From Mycolicibacterium sp. MU0050 (GTDB lineage: Bacteria > Actinomycetota > Actinomycetes > Mycobacteriales > Mycobacteriaceae): a stretch of 64,000 nt of DNA. Below are positions 51,405 through 62,466 of this stretch, piece by piece; within the stretch, counting starts at the first letter, position 1, and each line of letters starts with the position of its first letter. The position numbers and the translations under genes are program-made. The notes beneath the pieces were generated by a model. It worked only from the letters and a program-made list of their open reading frames with translations. It was not told where the DNA came from and made no database searches. The stretch is from NCBI RefSeq assembly GCF_963378085.1, contig NZ_OY726395.1, forward strand, positions 3,286,001 through 3,350,000. Direction: 5' to 3'.

Positions 51405-53816
51405 TTAGGCGGCGTTGTCGCTGCTAGACGTCGAGTCCTTCTTGTCGTCCTTCTTGTCCTGGCCGGTCAGCTTCTTCACACCGTTGTTGATGTCCTTACC
51501 GAGACGCTCGACACGGTTCTGGACGTTGTCACCGACCTGCTTGGCGGCGCCCCCGAGGTCCCCCTTGCGGAGGTTCTCGGCCACCTTCGCGTTGCGCTCA
51601 CTGGCCTTGCGAAGACTGTTCTGTGTCTTGGACAGTCGCTCGTCCGTGGCGTCCCGCAGCGCTTCACGCTGCTTCTTCAAGGAGTTGGCGACCGACTTGG
51701 CGCCCTGCTCCTTCTCGCCGTCGGACAGCAGGTCCTTGCTGACGTCGAGGCCCTGCTTATCGACGGCCTCCTGGAACACATTTTCCTGAGACTGCTTGGG
51801 ATCCTCGACCTCAAGCGCCGGCGGTTGCGAGGTGGCGGCTGCAGGAACGTCCGCCGCGATCTCGGGCCCACTCGACTTCGCCATCAACGCATTGGACGTC
51901 TCGCCTTCGTTGACGGCGTTGCCGACTGCGTTGCCGATGCCGTTGTCCAGCGGCTCAGTGAGGTCGTTGACAAACCGGTTGACATCCAGCATTGGGCCTT
52001 CGAGGTCGACGATCGGGTTCGCCGCCCCGGCCTTCAACCCGTCGCGGATAACCTTGTTGACCTCAGCCTGCGCGTCGTCGAGAAGCTTCGTAACCTGCTT
52101 CAACGGCTCCTGAACATCGTTGATGATCGGGTTCAGCACGGCCATGACCTGGTTGAGGCCGTCGCGGATGATCTTGGCCAGCGGTACGGCGAGGCCGTTG
52201 TCGTAGAGCAACTGGGTCAGCGTGTTGTTGCCGAACAGTTCCAGGCTGTTGCCCTCGGGATTCAGCAGGTTTGCGTTCAGCCCGTCCACGAACTCGTTGA
52301 GCAGGGTCTGCGGAACTTCCAGGCCCTGAGTGAAATTGATCGGGTTTTCCCAGAAGTACGCCTGGTTGCCCGCCGACTTGAAGTCGCGAACAAAGGAGTA
52401 GACACCGTCACCATCGGTGTCGGTGACCTGCACGTCCTGGTAACCGGTCGCCACCAGAGTCCGCAGGGCCTGCTCGAAGGACGAACTGACCGGGGTGCTG
52501 ATGTCGAAGCCCGGGAAGTAGCTCAGCGTGCGGGGCAGGAACTGCACCGGCTCCAGCAGCGGTAGGTTGCCGGAATCATAAGTGATGTAAAGATTTCCGT
52601 CGGTCTCGCTGACGTTGATCTTGAGCATACCGAGGGAGTCCAACAACCCACCCAGGATGTCCCCGTCCAGGATCTGCGTGATCGTCGAGGGGATCAGGTA
52701 GGTCGGCATCACGAAGCCGACGCCGCTGTTGGCCCAGGCGACCGGGTTCCAGATGGTGCTCGGCGCGTCGGAAAGCAGGTCGTACGCGGCGGTGATGTCC
52801 CAGACCGTGACGTTGCCGTCGTATTCCGTGATGGTGACTTCAGCCAAGTCGATGTCCGGGAGTAAGGGTAGATCGATACTGATGTCGATCGTTTCCTCTA
52901 CCGGGTTCCCTCGCCCGTCCACATTTGCCAGGTTCAGCCCCACGAGTTGCGAGAGCGGATTCAGCATGGCGACGATGCCGCCGCCGGGACGCGAGGTATT
53001 GCGGATCAGGATGCCGAGAATCGCTGTGTCTTTGAACGCCGCATCCTTGAGGAAAGTCGGCGAGGCGAGCGCGAAGTTCGTCCCCCCAAGACCCCAGGCC
53101 GGGATCACTGCAAGCTTGTCTGCCTCGGAAAGAAATGCTCCTACCTCTAAACCGGGGAACCCTGGGATAAGGAAACCGAGAAGATCGTTCAGCAGCCCCG
53201 ATTCAACTTCCGCAGATGTTCCGGGGACGTTCAAGGGCAGGTCGGCTACTAGATCGAGGTAAGGGAGGACCTCAGCTGGGAGATCAATGCCGAGCCCGGC
53301 AAGAATTGGCGCCAGGGCGTCGAGATTCTCCGCATTGAGCAACACCGTCTTCAGCGCGGAAAGTAGGAGTTGGGTCTCTCCGAGACCTCCGTCCAGCGAC
53401 GCCGCAGCGTCGATGATTCCGGCGGGGCCGAAGCCCGGCACCCGAGCGTCAATCGGGAACGGCAAGGTGTCGAGAACACCACGGATGGTCCCGATCACGC
53501 CCGCCAACTCCGCCTGGCCCAGCAGGTTCGCCAAGTTCTCCAGCGAGTTGAGCGCCGCGTCCGGATTGCCGAGACCCGCCAACCGCGCCACTTGGAACAG
53601 CGGGCCGGTCGGATAAATACCGATGCTGGCCAGCAGGTCGATCTCTTCCTGGCTCAGCTGGTTGGAAACCGTGACCTCGTTGCGGTCGGCCAACACCGCT
53701 TCGGCTGCCAACCCGGCTCCGCCGAAGGTCAGTGCGGCGGTGACGCCGATGGCGCCGGCAGTAACGGCGGCCGCCTTGGCCTTGCGCAGCTTGGGCGGAG
53801 TGGGTGCTGAGTTCAT
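51405..53816 (-). CDS. Large secreted mycobacterial protein of unknown function
   Basis: 803 residues with a signal peptide (about 1-37, AVTAGAIGVTAALTFGGAG) after a basic N-terminus. The mature protein is hydrophobic and Leu/Gly/Asn-rich, and around residues 350-520 it recalls the PE-PPE-type C-terminal domain (PVSSSFEQALRTLVATGYQD). The last ~150 residues are a charged, likely coiled-coil or disordered tail (KKQREALRDATDERLSKTQN). No PE or PPE N-terminus is present. Its codon use is less G/C-ending than its neighbours'. The family link is tentative. Confidence 0.7.
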   Translation of the reverse strand: MNSAPTPPKLRKAKAAAVTAGAIGVTAALTFGGAGLAAEAVLADRNEVTVSNQLSQEEIDLLASIGIYPTGPLFQVARLAGLGNPDAALNSLENLANLLGQAELAGVIGTIRGVLDTLPFPIDARVPGFGPAGIIDAAASLDGGLGETQLLLSALKTVLLNAENLDALAPILAGLGIDLPAEVLPYLDLVADLPLNVPGTSAEVESGLLNDLLGFLIPGFPGLEVGAFLSEADKLAVIPAWGLGGTNFALASPTFLKDAAFKDTAILGILIRNTSRPGGGIVAMLNPLSQLVGLNLANVDGRGNPVEETIDISIDLPLLPDIDLAEVTITEYDGNVTVWDITAAYDLLSDAPSTIWNPVAWANSGVGFVMPTYLIPSTITQILDGDILGGLLDSLGMLKINVSETDGNLYITYDSGNLPLLEPVQFLPRTLSYFPGFDISTPVSSSFEQALRTLVATGYQDVQVTDTDGDGVYSFVRDFKSAGNQAYFWENPINFTQGLEVPQTLLNEFVDGLNANLLNPEGNSLELFGNNTLTQLLYDNGLAVPLAKIIRDGLNQVMAVLNPIINDVQEPLKQVTKLLDDAQAEVNKVIRDGLKAGAANPIVDLEGPMLDVNRFVNDLTEPLDNGIGNAVGNAVNEGETSNALMAKSSGPEIAADVPAAATSQPPALEVEDPKQSQENVFQEAVDKQGLDVSKDLLSDGEKEQGAKSVANSLKKQREALRDATDERLSKTQNSLRKASERNAKVAENLRKGDLGGAAKQVGDNVQNRVERLGKDINNGVKKLTGQDKKDDKKDSTSSSDNAA

Positions 53817-54119
53817 GAGAGCTCCGTTGCTGGTGTGAGCTTGATTACAACAATTGCTTCACCCTAGCAAAGAAAATCTCAGATTCATCTCAGGTTGGAC
53901 AACATCCGAAATCCGCATAGCCAGGAAAAACACTGGAGACGCAGCGTAGCGCCCCTTCGATACCTGAGAATGCGAAGACGACTGTGTAACCGCAACTACG
54001 TTGCTACGAAAACCGCAGCGACGGCCGACAGGGCCGCGGTCCCACCGGCAGGGCAGCGCCACTTTCACCGATGCGAACACCAACTTAGCGGACGCGCTCC
54101 TCGACGGCCCACAACACGG
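53817..54119. other. Intergenic region without a recognised gene
   Basis: About 300 bp between two minus-strand genes. It is AT-richer near 53830-53960, which should contain the promoter of the large secreted protein; the rest shows no convincing ORF, RNA or hairpin. A short plus-strand frame exists near 54061 without a start or family. Confidence 0.6.
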
Positions 54120-55358
54120 TCACGCCGCGGCGATCGCGCCGCGCTCGAGTTCCCGCAGGGCACTGCGCAGGCCTCGCCGCTTCCCGGTGGCGGGATCGAC
54201 GCCGAAGCTCTCCCGCACCCCGTCGCGGATGCGGAACTTCAACTCGGAGTTGGTCTCGGGGGCGTCATCGGAGCTGGCCTTGAGCAGCTTGTCGGGCAGG
54301 GCGAGCTTGGCGATGGTCCGAAACGACTGCAGGTACTGCCCGACCAGCGAACCCGTGGTGTAGGGCAGGTCGTACTTGTCGCACAGCGCGCGCACCCGCT
54401 CACTGATCTCGGCGTAGCGGTTGCTCGGCAGGTCGGGGAACAGGTGATGTTCGATCTGGTAGCAGAGGTTGCCGCTCATGAACGCCATCAGCGGGCCGGC
54501 GTGAAAGTTGGCTGACCCCATCATCTGTCGCAGGTACCACTCGGCCTGGGTCTCGTTGTCGTACTCCTCTTGGGTGAATTTCTCGGCACCGTCGGGGAAG
54601 TGCCCGCAGAAGATCACCGTGTAGGCCCAGTAGTTGCGGATCAGGTTCGCCACGGCATTGGCGGCCAGGGTGTGCTTCCAGTTCCGCCCGGCCAGCGCCG
54701 GGAACACGATGTAGTCCTTGCCGACCTGCTTGCCCACCTTCTTGCCGATGATCCGCAGGTCCTTGCGCACCTCGGCCAGCGACTTCTCGCCCTTGCGGTA
54801 CCTGGTGGTCTCCAGCCCGTGGGCGGCCACGCCCCACTCGAACAGCGTGCCGAGCAGCAGGTTGTAGATCGGGTTGCCGATCATCCACCGTTCCCAGCGC
54901 TGGTCGCGGGTGAGCCGCATGATGCCGTAGCCGATGTCGTCGTCGAGTCCGACGACGTTGGTGTACTTGTGGTGGATGTAGTTGTGGGACTTCTTCCAAT
55001 GCGTGCTGGGCGCGGTGGTGTCCCATTCCCATTCGGTGGAGTGGATCTCCGGATCGTTCATCCAGTCCCACTGGCCGTGGATGATGTTGTGCCCCAACTC
55101 CATGTTCTCGATGATCTTCGCGGTGCCCAGCATCGCGGTGCCTAAGCACCAGGCCACCTTGTTGCGGCTGGCGAACAACACGGCGCGACCGCCGACGGCC
55201 AGCGCGCGCTGCAGTTGGATGGAACGACGGATGTAGCGGGCGTCGCGCTCGCCGCGCGATTCCTCGATGTCGGTGCGGATGGCGTCCAGTTCGCGTGCCA
55301 GCGACTCCACATCCTCGTCCGTCAGGTGCGCGTAACGTTTGATGTCGGTGATGGCCAC
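54120..55358 (-). CDS. desA3: Membrane fatty-acid (acyl-CoA) desaturase, DesA3-like
   Basis: 412 residues from a GTG at 55356-55358. Three His boxes are present: GHNIIHGQWDW, SHNYIHHKYTN and YQIEHHLFP, which hold the di-iron centre. It introduces a delta-9 double bond in stearoyl-CoA; M. tuberculosis DesA3 has this layout and is next to the reductase Rv3230c, as here. Hydrophobic spans separate the boxes. The symbol is assigned by similarity. Confidence 0.85.
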   Translation of the reverse strand: MAITDIKRYAHLTDEDVESLARELDAIRTDIEESRGERDARYIRRSIQLQRALAVGGRAVLFASRNKVAWCLGTAMLGTAKIIENMELGHNIIHGQWDWMNDPEIHSTEWEWDTTAPSTHWKKSHNYIHHKYTNVVGLDDDIGYGIMRLTRDQRWERWMIGNPIYNLLLGTLFEWGVAAHGLETTRYRKGEKSLAEVRKDLRIIGKKVGKQVGKDYIVFPALAGRNWKHTLAANAVANLIRNYWAYTVIFCGHFPDGAEKFTQEEYDNETQAEWYLRQMMGSANFHAGPLMAFMSGNLCYQIEHHLFPDLPSNRYAEISERVRALCDKYDLPYTTGSLVGQYLQSFRTIAKLALPDKLLKASSDDAPETNSELKFRIRDGVRESFGVDPATGKRRGLRSALRELERGAIAAA

Positions 55359-55368
55359 AGGTTCTCCC

Positions 55369-56511
55369 CTAAATCTTGAGCGTGCAGTCCCCCGAGGCGG
55401 TGGACACGCAGGTGTTGATCCGGTCCCCCGGCCCGTGTTCGTCGCCGGACCGGAAATCCCGCACGTGACCGTCCTCCAGCGGCAGCACACAGGTCTGACA
55501 GATCCCCATCCGGCAGCCGAACGGCATCTGGATGCCGACCTTCTCACCGGCCTCCAGAAGTGAGGTGGCACCGTCGATCTCGACGGTCTTGTCCGAGATC
55601 GCGAAGGTGACCGTGCCGCCCTCGCCGCCCTTGTCGGTGCGGTCGATGGTGAATCGCTCGGTGTGCAGGTCCTCCGACAAGCCGGCGGCATCCCACACGG
55701 ATTCGACCGTGTCGAGCATGGGTGTCGGACCACACGCCCAGGTGGGTCTTTCCCGCCAGTCCGGCACCAACTCGTCGAGGCGGTCGAAGTCCAGCTTGCC
55801 GTCCTGCTCGGTCAGTTGCAGATGCAGGCGGTAGCCGGGCTGGCTCACCTCCAGGGCCCGCAGTTCGTCGTGGAAGATGACGTCGCTCGCCGACGGCGCC
55901 GAGTGCAGGTGCACGATGTCGGGGCTCTGGCCGCGGGCGGTCAGCGTGCGCAGCATCGCCATCAGCGGCGTGATGCCGCTGCCGGCGCTGACGAACAGGA
56001 CCTTGTCCGGCGGCGGATCGGGTAGCGCGAAGTCACCTTTGGGGGCCGCGAGCCTGACGATGGTTCCCGGCCTGACGCCGCTGACCAGGTGGGTGGACAA
56101 GAACCCCTCCGGCGTCGCCTTGACGGTGATGGTGATGTGTTTGTCGTGATGCCGGGGCACCGAAGTCAGCGAGTACGACCGCCAGTGCCATCGGCCGTCG
56201 ACCCGCAGCCCGATGCCGACGTACTGGCCGGGCAGGTAGTCGCCGGAGAATCCCCAGCCGGGTTTGATGGTGACCGTCGCGGAGTCCTGCGTCTCGGGGC
56301 GGACGTCGACGATCTGGCCGCGCAGTTCCCGCGCGGTCCACAACGGATTGAGCAACTTGAGGTAGTCGTCCGGCAGCAGCGGCGTGGTGGCCCGCGCCGC
56401 CAGGCCGCGCAGGACGTTGATCTTCGGGCTGTGCGCGGTGTCGACGTTCTTGGCGGGCTTGATGCTCCACCGCGCCACCTTGCGCAGCGGGGGTTTCAGC
56501 GGCGGAACCAT
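55369..56511 (-). CDS. Oxidoreductase with FAD/NAD domain and C-terminal [2Fe-2S] ferredoxin
   Basis: 380 residues. The FAD domain contains HWRSYSLTS (the RxYS motif); the NADP-binding part has [18 protein letters not shown]; the C-terminal ferredoxin domain has [12 protein letters not shown] plus a last Cys near SGDCTLKI, giving four [2Fe-2S] ligands. It supplies electrons to the adjacent desaturase (Rv3230c-like). Its stop is 10 bp before the desaturase start, so the two form an operon. Confidence 0.88.
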   Translation of the reverse strand: MVPPLKPPLRKVARWSIKPAKNVDTAHSPKINVLRGLAARATTPLLPDDYLKLLNPLWTARELRGQIVDVRPETQDSATVTIKPGWGFSGDYLPGQYVGIGLRVDGRWHWRSYSLTSVPRHHDKHITITVKATPEGFLSTHLVSGVRPGTIVRLAAPKGDFALPDPPPDKVLFVSAGSGITPLMAMLRTLTARGQSPDIVHLHSAPSASDVIFHDELRALEVSQPGYRLHLQLTEQDGKLDFDRLDELVPDWRERPTWACGPTPMLDTVESVWDAAGLSEDLHTERFTIDRTDKGGEGGTVTFAISDKTVEIDGATSLLEAGEKVGIQMPFGCRMGICQTCVLPLEDGHVRDFRSGDEHGPGDRINTCVSTASGDCTLKI

Positions 56512-56615
56512 GGCTGCCCCGCCGATCCGGCCGACGTCGTCGTCATGGCTGCGGGGTTACCCGCGGGTAGGACGTTCGACACCATGACGAAGACTTCAAA
56601 GCCAACCAACGCCTT

Positions 56616-56647
56616 ATAGCATCACTTATGCACCTAAGTGATGCTAT
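56616..56647. promoter_or_regulatory. Perfect 13-bp inverted repeat before the Fic gene
   Basis: ATAGCATCACTTA, a 6-base spacer (TGCACC), then TAAGTGATGCTAT is a perfect dyad ending 9 bases before the Fic GTG at 56657. It is a textbook dimeric operator and overlaps where a promoter or ribosome binding site should be. Because the Fic protein itself has a C-terminal winged helix, autorepression is the simplest model. Confidence 0.7.
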
Positions 56648-56656
56648 CTTCTGCCT

Positions 56657-57862
56657 GTGGCATCAGTTGGCGGCACGGCGCTCACCTACGAGACGCTGAC
56701 TTGGGACGTACCCGCCGATGCGGGCTACGGACTCGGTGATCTCCGGGCAGCGCAGCGACAGGCCGGCAGGTACGAGGCCGCAGTTCCGGCGTCCATCGCC
56801 GGACTCGCGGTGTCGCTTCCCGCGGCGGTTCTGGCCGCTGCCGAAGAAGCGAGCCATGAGATCGCCCGGTTCGATGCTGGACTCGGCGATGAGATCGCAC
56901 CCTTCGCCGCGGTGTTGCTGCGATCCGAGTCCGCTGCGAGTTCAAACATCGAGAATCTCACCGCCTCCGCGCGTGCGATCGCGGAGGCCGAAGCCCTCGG
57001 CGACACCGGCCGGCGCAACGCCGCCCTCATCGTGAGCAACACCGACGCGATGCAGGCTGCGGTCGCGCTGGCTGACCAACTCGATGACTCAGCAATCCTC
57101 GCCATGCACGCAGCCCTGATGCGCCGCAGCGATCCCGCCGCGGCCGGACACTGGCGCAACGAACAAGTGTGGATCGGCGGAGGAACCTTCGGACCCCGCG
57201 GCGCCGAATACATCGCACCGCACCACACTCGCGTCCCCCGCGCCATCGACGATCTTGTCGCCTTCACCCGTCGCGCCGACGTGCCCGCCCTCCCCCAAAT
57301 CGCCATCGCTCACGCACAATTCGAGACCATCCACCCCTTCACCGACGGTAACGGCCGGACCGGCCGCGCGCTGATCCAAGCGATGCTCCGGCACAAGCGG
57401 CTCACCCGTCAGATCACCGTCCCGGTCTCGGCCGGGCTCCTCACCGACACCAGTGCATACTTCGGCGCCCTCGGCGCCTACCGCGACGGCGATCCCGCCC
57501 CCATGGTCGAACGGCTTTCGGAAGCTTCGCTGCTTGCCGTCGCGAACGGACGCCAACTGGTCGCCGACCTCAGATCAATTCGCCGAGAGTGGGACACCAG
57601 GATCACTGCCCGGCGCGACTCAGCTGTCCATCGCGTCGCCGACCTGCTCCTCCAGCACCCGGTGTTCAATGCGCAGCTGCTGCGGCGTGAACTCGGCATC
57701 AGCACCGGCAACGCCCGCCGCTACATCGATCCGCTGGCTGCCGCCGGAGTCATCGTCGAGTTCACCGACCGCACCCGCAACAGGGCATGGCGCGCACCGG
57801 AAGTCCTCAGCGCGCTCGATGCCTTCGCCGCGCGGGCGGGGCGCCGCAGCCGATCCAGCTAG
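56657..57862 (+). CDS. Fic-domain protein with C-terminal winged helix
   Basis: 401 residues from a GTG. The Fic motif HPFTDGNGRTGR is intact. N-terminally, SSNIEN (near residue 95) fits the inhibitory (S/T)xxxE(G/N) motif, so activity is probably autoinhibited (class II Fic). The C-terminal ~80 residues form a wHTH (LLRRELGISTGNARRYIDP). Such proteins AMPylate targets and may regulate their own gene. It stands alone before an insertion sequence, with no separate antitoxin. Confidence 0.9.
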   Translation: MASVGGTALTYETLTWDVPADAGYGLGDLRAAQRQAGRYEAAVPASIAGLAVSLPAAVLAAAEEASHEIARFDAGLGDEIAPFAAVLLRSESAASSNIENLTASARAIAEAEALGDTGRRNAALIVSNTDAMQAAVALADQLDDSAILAMHAALMRRSDPAAAGHWRNEQVWIGGGTFGPRGAEYIAPHHTRVPRAIDDLVAFTRRADVPALPQIAIAHAQFETIHPFTDGNGRTGRALIQAMLRHKRLTRQITVPVSAGLLTDTSAYFGALGAYRDGDPAPMVERLSEASLLAVANGRQLVADLRSIRREWDTRITARRDSAVHRVADLLLQHPVFNAQLLRRELGISTGNARRYIDPLAAAGVIVEFTDRTRNRAWRAPEVLSALDAFAARAGRRSRSS

Positions 57863-57919
57863 GGGCCGGCTGGTGTGCGTATCACCACATGTGGAGCAGG
57901 TGATCGATGCTGGCCGGGA

Positions 57920-57927
57920 ACGGCGGC
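57920..57927. repeat. 8-bp target-site duplication, left copy
   Basis: ACGGCGGC directly before the left terminal repeat is repeated exactly at 59238-59245. An 8-bp duplication is typical for IS256-type elements and shows intact transposition here. Confidence 0.85.
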
Positions 57928-57952
57928 GGGTTAATGGCCAGAATGTGTGTAT
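57928..57952 (+). repeat. Left terminal inverted repeat of the insertion sequence
   Basis: 25 bp starting GGGTTAATGGCCA; matches the right end in all but one position (base 14). Confidence 0.9.
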
Positions 57953-57996
57953 AGATCTGCCGATTTCTGTGCTCTGATCTGCGGTGATGGTGGTCT

Positions 57997-58019
57997 GAAC
58001 ATGCTCTGAAAGCATGTTC
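57997..58019 (+). promoter_or_regulatory. Hairpin covering the transposase start region
   Basis: GAACATGCT-CTGAA-AGCATGTTC is a perfect 9-bp stem that ends one base before the transposase GTG (58021). It would hide the translation start in transcripts reading in from outside. IS elements commonly use such a hairpin to limit transposase made by readthrough. Confidence 0.55.
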
Positions 58020-58020
58020 G

Positions 58021-59190
58021 GTGTCTGGTGCTCGGAATTCCCCGACCTGCGGTGTATGCGGTCGCAAGCTGGTCAAAAACGGTGTGACCTCGGCCGGGCG
58101 GACGCGGTGGCGCTGCCGCACCTGCGGCGCCTCGAGCACACAGGTCCGCTCCGACATCACCGGCAAGGCTCAGCTGCGGGCGTTCTTGTCGTGGCTGCTG
58201 GACTTCAACAAGCCCGGCGAATTGGCCTCCAGCCCACGGACATTTCGCCGCGAGACCGCCTGGTGTTGGCGCATCGAGGTACCCCCGCCACCGCCGCCGA
58301 CGGTGGCCCCAGACGTGGTGATCCTCGATGGCACCTACTTCCAGCACTGGTGCCTGTTGATCGCCACCGACGGTTTCCATGTCCTGGACTGGCAGTGGTG
58401 TGACCGGGAAAAGAAGATCGCCTGGCAACAGATCCTGGCCCGGCTGCCCGCCCCGCGCATGGTCGTCGTCGACGGCGGCACCGGTCTGCACGCCGCCCTG
58501 GCCACCGACTGGCCGACCACCAGGATTCAGCGCTGCTACTTCCACATCTTCCAAACCGTGCGCCGCCACCACACCCTGCGACCCCGCCTGGACCCCAGCC
58601 GCGAAATCCTGTCCCTGACAAGCGCTTTGATGCATGTCCGCGACATCGACCAAGCCGTGTTCTGGCTAACCGAATACGCGGCCTGGGAATCCCGCTGGGA
58701 TCAGTTCCTACGACACCGCACCTACCCGAGAGCCCACACCGAACGGCCCGCCGGGATCTCCGAACACCAGCACTGGTGGTATACCCACCGCGACCTACGC
58801 AAGACCCGCGGCCTCTACCGCGCCCTGATCCGCAACCGCCAATTGTTCACCTGGATCGACCCCGAGCTCACCGACCCCGGCCATCCGCTGCCGCGGACCA
58901 CCAGCTCCCTCGAAGGCGGCCCGAACCGGGCCCTCAAAGACCTCTTCCGCGCCCACCGCGGCCTGCCCACCGAGCACGCCCGCCGGGCAGCGGAATGGAA
59001 ACTCAACAGCCTCACCGCCACACCCGCCGACCCCTGGAGCCTGGTCCGACCCGAACACCGCAACCCACCCCGACGCCAGCACACCCAGCACCTCGATAAC
59101 GAGTCCCTCGGACCCACCCTCGGCACGGAATTCAGCTGGGAAGACGGCAACGGCATCCAACACGGATGGGCCGGCCGATCACGCCGCTAA
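58021..59190 (+). CDS. Transposase, IS1249-like (IS256 group DDE)
   Basis: 389 residues. An N-terminal zinc finger CGVCGRKLVKNG with CRTC binds the ends. Catalytic residues: Asp in DVVILDGTYF, Asp in VVVDGGTGL, and Glu in TSSLEGGPNRALK; together DDE. CDREKKIAWQQIL and CYFHIFQTVRR are further family features. It starts with GTG just after a hairpin. It is uninterrupted, so the element may be active. Confidence 0.9.
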   Translation: MSGARNSPTCGVCGRKLVKNGVTSAGRTRWRCRTCGASSTQVRSDITGKAQLRAFLSWLLDFNKPGELASSPRTFRRETAWCWRIEVPPPPPPTVAPDVVILDGTYFQHWCLLIATDGFHVLDWQWCDREKKIAWQQILARLPAPRMVVVDGGTGLHAALATDWPTTRIQRCYFHIFQTVRRHHTLRPRLDPSREILSLTSALMHVRDIDQAVFWLTEYAAWESRWDQFLRHRTYPRAHTERPAGISEHQHWWYTHRDLRKTRGLYRALIRNRQLFTWIDPELTDPGHPLPRTTSSLEGGPNRALKDLFRAHRGLPTEHARRAAEWKLNSLTATPADPWSLVRPEHRNPPRRQHTQHLDNESLGPTLGTEFSWEDGNGIQHGWAGRSRR

Positions 59191-59212
59191 CCCCAACGAC
59201 ACACCGGCAGCC

Positions 59213-59237
59213 ATACACACATTTTGGCCATTAACCC
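59213..59237 (-). repeat. Right terminal inverted repeat of the insertion sequence
   Basis: On the minus strand it reads GGGTTAATGGCCA and continues to match the left end over 25 bp with one difference. Confidence 0.9.
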
Positions 59238-59245
59238 ACGGCGGC
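59238..59245. repeat. 8-bp target-site duplication, right copy
   Basis: ACGGCGGC immediately after the right terminal repeat, identical to 57920-57927. Confidence 0.85.
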
Positions 59246-59256
59246 CAGCAAACGAA

Positions 59257-59290
59257 AAAACCCGCTCCGACCGAGGTCAGAGCGGGTTTT
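59257..59290 (-). terminator. Rho-independent terminator of tRNA-Ala
   Basis: AAAACCCGCTC and GAGCGGGTTTT pair perfectly around an inner GACC-GA-GGTC stem. On the minus strand the hairpin is followed by Ts, and it lies just behind the tRNA 3' end, so it should terminate the tRNA transcript. Confidence 0.8.
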
Positions 59291-59296
59291 CTACTG

Positions 59297-59369
59297 TGGA
59301 GCTAAGGGGATTCGAACCCCTGACCCCCACACTGCCAGTGTGGTGCGCTACCAACTGCGCCATAGCCCC
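59297..59369 (-). tRNA. tRNA-Ala(GGC)
   Basis: The 73-nt minus-strand sequence folds as a standard tRNA: acceptor GGGGCTA with TAGCTCC (one G-U pair) plus discriminator A, D arm GCGC-AGTTGGTA-GCGC, anticodon stem CCACA/TGTGG with loop CTGGCAG (anticodon GGC, reading GCC/GCU), and a T arm with GGTTCGAATCC. The CCA end is not encoded. A -10-like TAACTT lies ~18 bases upstream on the minus strand. Confidence 0.97.
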
Positions 59370-59424
59370 TCAAGTGGTGCTCATCGAAGTTACACCACAA
59401 CCCCACCTGTCCCAAAACCGGTGG

Positions 59425-60692
59425 TCAGGGCACCTCCCCGGAGACCTCTGGACCCAACGGCCGCGCGGAGGTGTGCTCGTGCGAGGTCTTCGGCCGGGTC
59501 TCCTGGGCCAGCATCCACCCGAACGACGCCAGCACCAGGATGGCGCCGCTGATCAGGAACGCCCACGAGAACGACAGATGCTGGGCAATCAGCCCCACCA
59601 GCGTCGAGCCGACGATCGAGCCCAGGTCGGCCATCATCTGGAAGGTCGCCACGGCGGTGCCGCCGCGGGCCTTGTTGCCCACGATGTCGGCGACGGCGGC
59701 CTGCTGCGGCGACGAGAACATGCCGGTGGCCGCGCCGGCCAGCAGCGCGCTGATCAGAAACAGCGGCAGGTTCTCGGTGAACCCGACGATGGCCGTGGCG
59801 ATGCCCGCCGCCGACAGGCCGATGATCAGCAGGATCCGCCGCCCCACCCGGTCGGAGAGATGCCCGCTGGGGATCACCGCGGCCACGTTGCCGATGGCGA
59901 AGGTGGCCAGCGCCAGACCCGCCATGCCCACCCCCTGGTCGAGCACGTCGACGACGAACAGCGGCACCAGCGCGATGCGCAGCCCGAAAGCCGACCAGCC
60001 GGTGGCGAAGTTCGACAGCAGCGCGGCGCGGTAGGCCCGGTTGGGCAGCACGTCGCGCAGCTTCACCGGCGCCTCGGTGGCCGGCGCGGGCGCCGCCAGC
60101 GACGAGTGCCGCAGGCTGATGAACACCACCGCCGCGGCCACCAGCAGCGCGCCTCCGTAGATCAGGAACGGCGCCGACAGGCCCAGCCCGGCGGTCAGCG
60201 AGCCCAGCACCGGCCCGCCGACCGAGCCCACCAGGAACGCCGAGGAGAACATGCCGGCCACCCGGCCCCGCGCGTTCTCGGGACTGATGCGGATCATCAG
60301 CCCGAGCGCCGAGATGAAGAACATGGTCGAGCCGATGCCGCCGAGCGACCGGAACAGCAGCAGCTGCCAGTAGGTTTCGGCGAACGCGCACGCCCCGGTG
60401 GACAGCGCCACGATCACCAGCCCGCTGACATAGATGCGCCGCTCCCCCAGCCGCTGCACCAGCAGGCCGGCAGCGGGCGCGAACACCAGCCGCATCAGCG
60501 CGAACGCGGTGATGACGAACGTCGCGGCGCTGATCGAGACGCCGAAATGCCGGGCGTACTCGGGCAGCACCGGCGCCACCACGCCGTAACCCAACGCGAT
60601 CACGGCGTTGGAGGCGATCAGTACCCAGACCTCTGACGGGAGCTTGGGCTTGGTGTGGCCCTCGCCCGAACCGTCACCTTGCGCCACAGAAC

Positions 60693-60696
<4 letters not shown>
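59425..60696 (-). CDS. MFS transporter
   Basis: 423 residues with 12 hydrophobic helices. The loop 2-3 region has [14 protein letters not shown], and the second-half equivalent has [16 protein letters not shown], both MFS signature motifs. No drug-specific motif is clear. It lies directly after pgm on the same strand (stop of pgm overlaps its ATG by 4 bp), so the two are coupled. Confidence 0.88.
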
Positions 60697-62339
<1,643 letters not shown>

Positions 62340-62466
62340 GCCCGCAATTGTGCCCCGCCGCGGCCCCGGCCGTCGGGCCACGACGACGGCGCAGGCGCGA
62401 TTACCGGTTCTGTCGGATCCACACCAGACTGGTCGGCATGCAGTGCGAGCGGAGAGCGGCCGGTTG

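Larger units (their letters stand above)
57928..59237 (+). mobile_element. Complete IS1249-like insertion sequence (IS256 group)
   Basis: 1310 bp bounded by 25-bp terminal inverted repeats (one mismatch) and flanked by a perfect 8-bp target duplication ACGGCGGC (57920-57927 and 59238-59245). It carries one full-length transposase gene. The intact ends and duplication mean a recent insertion. It landed between the Fic gene and the terminator of tRNA-Ala and broke no recognised gene. Confidence 0.9.

Noticed and set aside
51405-53816. PE or PPE family protein
   Set aside because: It begins with a normal Sec signal peptide and has no PE or PPE N-terminal motif; only a weak likeness to the C-terminal domain remains.
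53960-54118. Plus-strand frame with ATFTDANTNLADALLDG upstream of the desaturase 3' end
   Set aside because: No start codon with a ribosome binding site and it runs into the antisense of the desaturase gene; no family seen.
57863-57927. A gene broken by the insertion sequence
   Set aside because: Removing the element and one target copy does not restore an open frame of note between the Fic gene and the tRNA terminator.
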